A stretch of DNA of 64,000 bases. It comes from an uncultured Clostridia bacterium (lineage in GTDB: Bacteria > Bacillota > Clostridia > Oscillospirales > Ruminococcaceae). The notes under the pieces are model-generated. The model saw only the letters and a list, made by a program, of their open reading frames with translations. It did not search any database and was not told the DNA's origin. Positions 58,103 through 64,000 of this stretch are shown here, piece by piece. Location: NCBI GenBank assembly GCA_947627875.1, contig CANQXS010000003.1, positions 1 through 64,000 on the forward strand. The letters are read 5' to 3'. Position 1 is the first letter of the stretch; the number at the start of each line of letters is the position of its first letter. A program made the position numbers and the translations under genes.

Positions 58103-60136
58103 ATGGCAAAATTCAAATCCGGCAAAAAGCTGTGGTTCGGCGTTGTAATTATAGTGCTCGTCGCCCTTCTCACGGCTTTTAACTACTCATCCTTCAGGGC
58201 GGCGCCCTCGCCCGACGCCGACGAATATGTGTCCTCGGGCGTATATTCGGCTTATGTAGCAGGACCTTTGAGCCTCGATATAGGAGCCCTTGCCCGCTAC
58301 ATCGCGCTCTTTATCCTTATGTCGGCGGCGCTGCTCATAGAGTTCAGGCTGCCGAAAAAGGCGGAAACTGCGGTAGCCTGGGCTTTCTTCGCGGCGGGAC
58401 CTTTTCTGACCTTCGAGGCGGTCAAGCTTATAATCGGCGTAGAGCTCTACGCTACGGATATCTATTTCACCAACCTTTTATTCTATGCAGTGTTTCAGGT
58501 CGCGGTGTTTGTCTTCACTCAGTCGACAAGGCTTTCGGTCTGCGTATCTATGGTCGTATGGAGCCTTCTCAACCTCGCCGACGAGGTGCTCGTCCTCATA
58601 AGAGGAACGCCGCTCGTCCCTACCGACCTCTATGCGATAGGCACGGCATTGAAGGTCACGAACGCCTCGGACTGGCACTTCAACGCAAATATGCTTTCGG
58701 GGCTCTGCGCCTGCATTTTCCTTACCGCGCTTATATCGCAGTTTAGGGTCGTCTGGGCGAAAAAGTGGCTCAGACCTACTGCGGCAGTCTGCGCCGCGGC
58801 GATGTGCACCTTCGGCTGCGTAAGCATATACGGAATAGACTACGAAAGCTATTCGACGAGCACCTTCGACACCGAATCTACGAATAACGTAAACGGCACC
58901 GCGCTCAGCTTTTACATCAACCTCAGAAAGATGAGCTTCGACGAGCCCGTCGGCTATTCAAAGCAGGCGCTCGAGAGCTACCTCGGCGGCTATACCGACG
59001 AGACCCTTTCGGGCAGCGAGGAAGACCTCCCCAACATAATCGTCATTATGAACGAGAGCTTTTCAGACCTCGGCTATCTGGGCAGGCTCAGGACCGACAC
59101 GCCCTATATGCCGTTTTACAACGACCTCTCCTCGAAATACCCCGACGGAAGGCTTCTCGTCTCCGTCCTCGGAGGAGGGACCTGCAACACCGAGTTTGAA
59201 TTTCTTACCGGGCTTTCGATGATGTATATGCCCGACGGGTGCTATGCCTATATGCAGCATATAAAAGGTCCGGTCGACTCTATGGCTTCATATCTCAAGA
59301 GCTTCGGCTATCAGACCGTCGCGATGCACCCGTTTTACGAGATCTGCTGGAAGCGTAATGCGGTCTATCCGTTTATGGGCTTCGACGATTTCGTCAGCGG
59401 CGAGGATATGACCGACGAGGCGGGGAAATATGTAAGCGCCGAGCGCTGGGAAAAGGGCTTCGGCGACGACGTCGAATACATAAGAACGCTTATAAGCGAC
59501 AGCTATTTCTATAAGCAGGTCATAAATCAGTTTGAAAACAAAACGTCGGACAGAATATTTATCTTCGGCGTTACCGTTCAGAATCACTCGACCTATGAAT
59601 ACGACGGCGACGACTTCGAGACCGACGTTCATATTCAGCGCCCCGAGGGGGAATACCCGAGAGCCGAGCAGTATCTTTCGCTGATAAAGGATTCCGACGA
59701 AGCGCTTGAAGAGCTTATAAGCTATTTTGAAGGAGTCGACGAAAAGACGATGATAGTCTTCTTCGGCGACCACCAGCCCAACGTTGAAGCGGAGCTTATT
59801 GACGAGCTCGCGCCCGACAGAGAGCTGTTTGTCAATTCCTTCCTGACCCGCTATCAGACCCCGTTCACCATATGGTCCAACTACGACCTCGGTCTCGGGA
59901 GTTATGTAGGCATAACGAGCGCCAATTATCTCGGTCTCAAGACCCTTGAGGCGGCGGGTATCCCGCTTTCGGCGAAGTATCAGATGATCCGCGACGCCGA
60001 AAAAATCGCCCCCGCGATGGCGGCTTGGGGCTATTACGACCCCTACACCATCTGGAACGACAGGCAGGACACCTATAAGGACGAAGTGCTGAATATGTAT
60101 AACTTCTACACCTATTGGGCGCTCAACGACCAATGA
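58103..60136 (+). CDS. LTA synthase family protein (sulfatase)
   Basis: LPNIIVIMNESFSDLGYLG, SVLGGGTCNTEFEFLTGLSMMYMPDGCYAYMQHI, MIVFFGDHQPNVE. Confidence 0.92.
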   Translation: MAKFKSGKKLWFGVVIIVLVALLTAFNYSSFRAAPSPDADEYVSSGVYSAYVAGPLSLDIGALARYIALFILMSAALLIEFRLPKKAETAVAWAFFAAGPFLTFEAVKLIIGVELYATDIYFTNLLFYAVFQVAVFVFTQSTRLSVCVSMVVWSLLNLADEVLVLIRGTPLVPTDLYAIGTALKVTNASDWHFNANMLSGLCACIFLTALISQFRVVWAKKWLRPTAAVCAAAMCTFGCVSIYGIDYESYSTSTFDTESTNNVNGTALSFYINLRKMSFDEPVGYSKQALESYLGGYTDETLSGSEEDLPNIIVIMNESFSDLGYLGRLRTDTPYMPFYNDLSSKYPDGRLLVSVLGGGTCNTEFEFLTGLSMMYMPDGCYAYMQHIKGPVDSMASYLKSFGYQTVAMHPFYEICWKRNAVYPFMGFDDFVSGEDMTDEAGKYVSAERWEKGFGDDVEYIRTLISDSYFYKQVINQFENKTSDRIFIFGVTVQNHSTYEYDGDDFETDVHIQRPEGEYPRAEQYLSLIKDSDEALEELISYFEGVDEKTMIVFFGDHQPNVEAELIDELAPDRELFVNSFLTRYQTPFTIWSNYDLGLGSYVGITSANYLGLKTLEAAGIPLSAKYQMIRDAEKIAPAMAAWGYYDPYTIWNDRQDTYKDEVLNMYNFYTYWALNDQ

Positions 60137-60195
60137 CCCCTGCGGATAAGCCGAACGGTATGACTTTTGCCATACCGTTCTTTTTTCGGCTGAGT

Positions 60196-61140
60196 TTAAA
60201 GATTTCCGAGCTTTATATCCGAGCGTAGCAGCTCCTCGAAGCGGGATTCGGTGCAAAAAGCGGTGCCGTCGAGCTCTATTGCTCCCGCTGCCGCACAGAT
60301 GCCGTATCTGAGCGTATCTTTGAGCGAAAGCCCCTTTAAAATCGCAAGGCAGCAGCCCGCGACCATAGCGTCGCCCGCGCCCTGAGCGCTTTTCGGACTG
60401 ACCTTAAGCGCTTCTGCGGAATACGCCTCGTTCCCGCCTACCGCTATCGCGCCCTCGGCGCCGAGCGAGACGATAACGTTCTTTACTCCGAAGCTTCTGA
60501 CGGCTTCGCGGCAGAGGGTGACTGCTTCTGCTTCTGAGCGGAGTTTTACTCCGAAGCAGGCTTCGAGCTCTTCGCGGTTGGGCTTTATCAGGTAGGGCTC
60601 GGCTTCGAGACCGTCTTTGAGCGCGACTCCCGAAGAGTCGAGGATTATCTTTATATTCGGGTTGACCTGCTTTGCCGAAATTGCGAGCCTTTTATAGATA
60701 TCCGTCCCCGCGCCCGCGGGAACGCTCCCCGAGAGGACTAAAATATCGCTGTCTCGCGCGGAGTCGCGGCAGGCGGCTTCGACTTTATTGAGCGTCTCCT
60801 CGCCGACTGCGGGGTTCTGCTCGTTGATCTCTACGGTCTTGCCGTTTGAGCGGTCGAAAATCTTGAGGTTTGTGCGGAGCCTTCCGCCGCAGGCTACGGC
60901 TACGCTCTCCGCGCCCGCGCTTTTAAGGGCGGTTTCTATCGGTTCGCTGCCCTCGAGCGCAAGGTAAATCGCCCTTGAGCATTCTCCGAGAGCCGCAAGA
61001 GCAAGGCTTACGTTGATTCCCTTGCCGCCGGCGTCGGTGCGGGAGCTTTCCGCGCGGTTTACCCTGTCGGGGTCGAGCCTTTCGAGCGAGACCGTCCTAT
61101 CGAGGCTGGGGCTGAGCGTGAGGGTGGTTATCATATTCAT
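60196..61140 (-). CDS. PfkB-family hexose kinase (1-phosphofructokinase-like)
   Basis: LTLSPSLDRTVSLERL, DAGGKGINVSLALAALGE, SAQGAGDAMVAGCCLAIL. Confidence 0.9.
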   Translation of the reverse strand: MNMITTLTLSPSLDRTVSLERLDPDRVNRAESSRTDAGGKGINVSLALAALGECSRAIYLALEGSEPIETALKSAGAESVAVACGGRLRTNLKIFDRSNGKTVEINEQNPAVGEETLNKVEAACRDSARDSDILVLSGSVPAGAGTDIYKRLAISAKQVNPNIKIILDSSGVALKDGLEAEPYLIKPNREELEACFGVKLRSEAEAVTLCREAVRSFGVKNVIVSLGAEGAIAVGGNEAYSAEALKVSPKSAQGAGDAMVAGCCLAILKGLSLKDTLRYGICAAAGAIELDGTAFCTESRFEELLRSDIKLGNL

Positions 61141-61349
61141 CACTCCGAAAAGTTATTTGAGTATATTTTAAACCTTTTGTATGAAAATGTCAATATGAAA
61201 GGCGAGTGGCGCTATGTATAAGTTGAACAGATACAATTTAAAAATTTTCGGTCAAGCCTTTTATAAAAGGCTTGCAGGGTCGAGGGGCGGAGCCCTCGTC
61301 GCGCTCCGCAGAGCGCGAAATTCTTTGCACAACAAAGCGCAGGAGGGTA

Positions 61350-61405
61350 GTCAAAACAGTCCGGTGGACTGTTTTGACGTAGGGGACCCTCGCCGGGGGT
61401 CCCCT
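61350..61405. repeat. Two adjacent hairpins GTCAAAACAGTCC-GGT-GGACTGTTTTGAC and AGGGGACC...GGTCCCCT
   Basis: Perfect inverted repeats in the sigma-factor gene upstream region. Confidence 0.8.
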
Positions 61406-61480
61406 GTTTGCAAAGCAATGAGCGGGGCAAACGAAAATAAAGTTTTTGATTTGAGCATATTCGGGTATAGCGCCTTTACC

Positions 61481-61563
61481 GGGGCGAAGCCCCCGCCGGT
61501 CTGCATTCGCGGACCGGCGCGCCGCGAAGCGGCGTGCGCGCTTCGCACGCAGGGCTTCGCCCC
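61481..61563. repeat. Three-hairpin cloverleaf palindromic element, copy 2
   Basis: Outer stem GGGGCGAAGCCC/GGGCTTCGCCCC enclosing GCCGGTC...GACCGGC, CGCCGC-GAA-GCGGCG and GCGTGC...GCACGC. Confidence 0.85.
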
Positions 61564-61692
61564 GTCCTCCCGCGCAAAAGCGGGTTCGGAGCGCCGTTCG
61601 GAGAAGCACCGTATAAAATCCGCAGAAAATTTTTGCAAAGCCGTCATATCCCGCAGAAAAATCTGTCAGTATAGTTGAAAGGGGGAATCGGT

Positions 61693-62253
61693 ATGGACGA
61701 CAGTGAGATAATCCGGCTGTATTGGGAGCGCGACGAAAAAGCCGTCGCCGAGACCGACGGCAAATACGGCGGCTATCTTCGCGCGATAGCGAAAAATATT
61801 CTCGGCAGCGACGAAGACGCCGAGGAATGCGTGAACGAGACCTACCTGAACGCGTGGAACTCTATTCCGCCTCAGCGCCCCGACAGCTTAGCGGCTTTTC
61901 TCGGAAGGATAGCCCGCAACCTTTCGCTGAATATGTATTCCCGCAGGCGTGCCGCAAAGCGAAACTACGGCGAAACCACAGCCGCGCTCGACGAGCTCAG
62001 CGAATGTGTTTCGGGCAGGGAGAACACCGAAAGCGAGCTCGACGCCCGCGAACTCGTCGGGGAGCTTAACGCCTTCGTCGGCGGTCTTTCCGAGAAAAAG
62101 CGGTATATTTTCGTCAGAAGATACTGGTATGCCGACTCGGTGTCAAAAATCGCGGAGGATATCGGCTTGACGCAGCAAAACGTCTCAAAAATACTCGAGC
62201 GCCTGAGAAAACAGCTCAGGGCGCGGCTTTCGGAAAGGGGTTTTGATTTATGA
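61693..62253 (+). CDS. ECF-type RNA polymerase sigma factor
   Basis: IIRLYWERDEKAVAETDGKYGGYLRAIAKNILGSDEDAEECVNETYLNAWNSIPPQRPDSLAAFLGRIARNLSL; sigma4 VSKIAEDIGLTQQNVSKILERLR. Confidence 0.9.
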   Translation: MDDSEIIRLYWERDEKAVAETDGKYGGYLRAIAKNILGSDEDAEECVNETYLNAWNSIPPQRPDSLAAFLGRIARNLSLNMYSRRRAAKRNYGETTAALDELSECVSGRENTESELDARELVGELNAFVGGLSEKKRYIFVRRYWYADSVSKIAEDIGLTQQNVSKILERLRKQLRARLSERGFDL

Positions 62254-63665
62254 AGAGCGAGGAACTCTTTGCAGCAATAGGCGAGATTGACGGAAAATTT
62301 GTCGAGGAGGCTTTGACGGCGCCAAAAGTCGGCTTAAAAAAGCGTGTAATTATAGGCTTTGGAGCGCTCGCAGCCTGCGTTGCGCTGGCGGTATCGGCGG
62401 CATATCTTTATGACCGAAACGAGCCCGAGGTTTTGCATCACGGCGAAGCCGACGGAGAACGGTATGTTTCAACACTGACCGACACCGAGCAGTGCATCGA
62501 GCTTTCGATCGAAAGCGCATATAAATACGAGGGTCTCGGAGAGCTCCTGCCGAAAAAATGGCTCGACGGCAGAGCGCTGAGCGAATGTTTCCCCGAGGCG
62601 ACCGTTCTCGTTTTCGAGCGGCGGCAGGATATCCCCGCAAGCCGCACCGTTATGCAGCTCATTCTCGACAGCCCCGAGAGCCGACCTGCAATAACGCTTA
62701 TAATCTCGGACAAAGGCTATTTTGAAGAATCTATGTCGGTCGACGGGTTCGAATATAATAAGGTGTACCGGCGCGGCAGCGGCTCGCGAATTTATATAGA
62801 GAGCGGCGGATATGTTGCCGAATATTTCACCGAGAGCGGCGACCTCTCCGAGCTCGACGGGCTGTTTGATATGATCAACTCGGCGGAATGCTTCGCCGAA
62901 GCGCCCGGAAGCAGCCGCCCCGTAAGCCTGAACGACGTCGCGAGCCTCGAAGCCGCAGGCGCGTTCATAAGTCTTTTCGGCGAGGACTACGCCGCCTTTA
63001 CCTACGACGAGCTTACCGAGTATTTCGGATTCGCTCCGTCGGCGGACGCGCTGCCCTATCTTGCCCGCGTCGAGGGGAATTACGGCGTCTACCGCACAGA
63101 CGGGCGCGGAATCTATTACGACGGCAACGCCGTATGCTTTGAGAGCGCAGACGGCGCGCGCAGGTTGAAGGTGAGCCTTTCAAAGGCTTTCAAGCAGGGC
63201 GGCAGCGTTTTTGACCTCGTTTCGGACGGGCTCGTTTTCACCGACATAAACGGCAGAGAGATCGCGATTTTCCGCTACGCCGACGAGTCCGGTCAGAGCC
63301 GACTTCACGCCGAATTTCTGAGAGACGGAGTCGCCGTCTGTGTCGATTCCGAGAACATTCCCTATGAAGATTTCGTTATCTGCCTTAAAGAGCTTATCGG
63401 GGAGCAGGAGCAGAGCGCGGGCGGCGAGAACGCCGTTTCGGGGACGGTTACCGCGGTCGACCCGAATGCAAATCGGGTGGGAATAGCAGTTGAAAGCGGC
63501 GGCGAAAAGCTCTCATACGGTATCTGCCTGCCCGACGGCATCTCCGCAGAGGCTTACAAAATCGGCGACGGCGTGACCGTGATGTTTAAAGGCGAGCCCG
63601 CGACTGTTCTGACGGTCTGGAAGGAGCAGCTTATAGGCGTCGAGCCGAAAAAGACTGAGAAGTGA
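62250..63665 (+). CDS. Membrane-anchored hypothetical protein, putative anti-sigma factor partner
   Basis: Overlaps sigma gene stop (ATGA); cytosolic N-terminus MKSEELFAAIGEIDGKFVEEAL then TM VIIGFGALAACVALAVSAAYLY and large extracellular domain. Confidence 0.75.
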   Translation: MKSEELFAAIGEIDGKFVEEALTAPKVGLKKRVIIGFGALAACVALAVSAAYLYDRNEPEVLHHGEADGERYVSTLTDTEQCIELSIESAYKYEGLGELLPKKWLDGRALSECFPEATVLVFERRQDIPASRTVMQLILDSPESRPAITLIISDKGYFEESMSVDGFEYNKVYRRGSGSRIYIESGGYVAEYFTESGDLSELDGLFDMINSAECFAEAPGSSRPVSLNDVASLEAAGAFISLFGEDYAAFTYDELTEYFGFAPSADALPYLARVEGNYGVYRTDGRGIYYDGNAVCFESADGARRLKVSLSKAFKQGGSVFDLVSDGLVFTDINGREIAIFRYADESGQSRLHAEFLRDGVAVCVDSENIPYEDFVICLKELIGEQEQSAGGENAVSGTVTAVDPNANRVGIAVESGGEKLSYGICLPDGISAEAYKIGDGVTVMFKGEPATVLTVWKEQLIGVEPKKTEK

Positions 63666-63719
63666 AAAAATAAAGCAGGGACGGAAACCGTTCCTGCTTT
63701 TTAAATTGAAATCGCGCGG

Positions 63720-64000
63720 TTATTCCTCGAGCTGCCTGCCGAGGAACATAGCGGCGGTCTGGGCAAGGGTGAGCTGGAGCTGCGTACCCTTTGACCCGCT
63801 CTCCGGCGCAAGGAAGCAGACCGCCCCCGCGATGTCGCCCATAGCGATTATCGGGGAGATCGCCACGGCGTGCTTCTGAACGCCCTCGACGGGCAGCAGC
63901 GGTTTGCCGTCGCCCTCGTAGACCCAGCCCTTGCGGGTCTCCAAAAGCTCTTCGAGTCCCTGTGAGAGCCTGCGCTCGGCGTATTCCTTTTTCTGTACCC
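63720..64000 (-). CDS. spoVT: SpoVT-like sporulation regulator, C-terminal part (extends beyond window)
   Basis: VQKKEYAERRLSQGLEELLETRKGWVYEG...AISPIIAMGDIAGAVCFLAPESG...LAQTAAMFLGRQLEE resembles the SpoVT GAF-like C-terminus; frame is open to the edge. Confidence 0.7.
   Translation of the reverse strand, partial: VQKKEYAERRLSQGLEELLETRKGWVYEGDGKPLLPVEGVQKHAVAISPIIAMGDIAGAVCFLAPESGSKGTQLQLTLAQTAAMFLGRQLEE

Noticed and set aside
59288-60256. 322-aa minus-strand ORF
   Set aside because: Antisense to the LTA-synthase-like gene.

Overview
The window looks like a chromosomal segment of a Gram-positive anaerobe (Clostridia / Oscillospiraceae-like, judged from gene content: spoVT, T-box-valS, SAM-I riboswitch, PadR-DUF1700-DUF4097). 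Core genes include rpoB-rpoC, upp, rlmB, tmcAL, valS, galM, a GH2 beta-galactosidase, an LTA-synthase-like sulfatase, a PfkB-family kinase and an ECF sigma/anti-sigma pair. Between about 3.5 and 12.9 kb lies an accessory island. It holds toxin-antitoxin fragments (MntA/HepT, an orphan DinJ), at least five copies of a ~103-bp MITE-like palindromic repeat, a D5/P4-type primase-helicase, an excisionase-like double-HTH protein, a tRNA-Ser-like fragment, and a block of 9-bp iterons with three perfect DnaA boxes. Most noteworthy observations: (1) a ~72-aa module repeated twice in the primase N-terminus and once at the C-terminus of the neighbouring HTH protein; (2) the iteron/DnaA-box origin-like block; (3) a degenerate P-type-ATPase-like membrane protein lacking DKTGT; (4) a SAM-I riboswitch controlling an uncharacterised gene plus an N-formylglutamate-amidohydrolase-like gene; (5) an IS3-family element inserted in the loop of a terminator hairpin; (6) two copies of a three-hairpin cloverleaf DNA element. 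All calls are by reading sequence and supplied translations; no database search was run.
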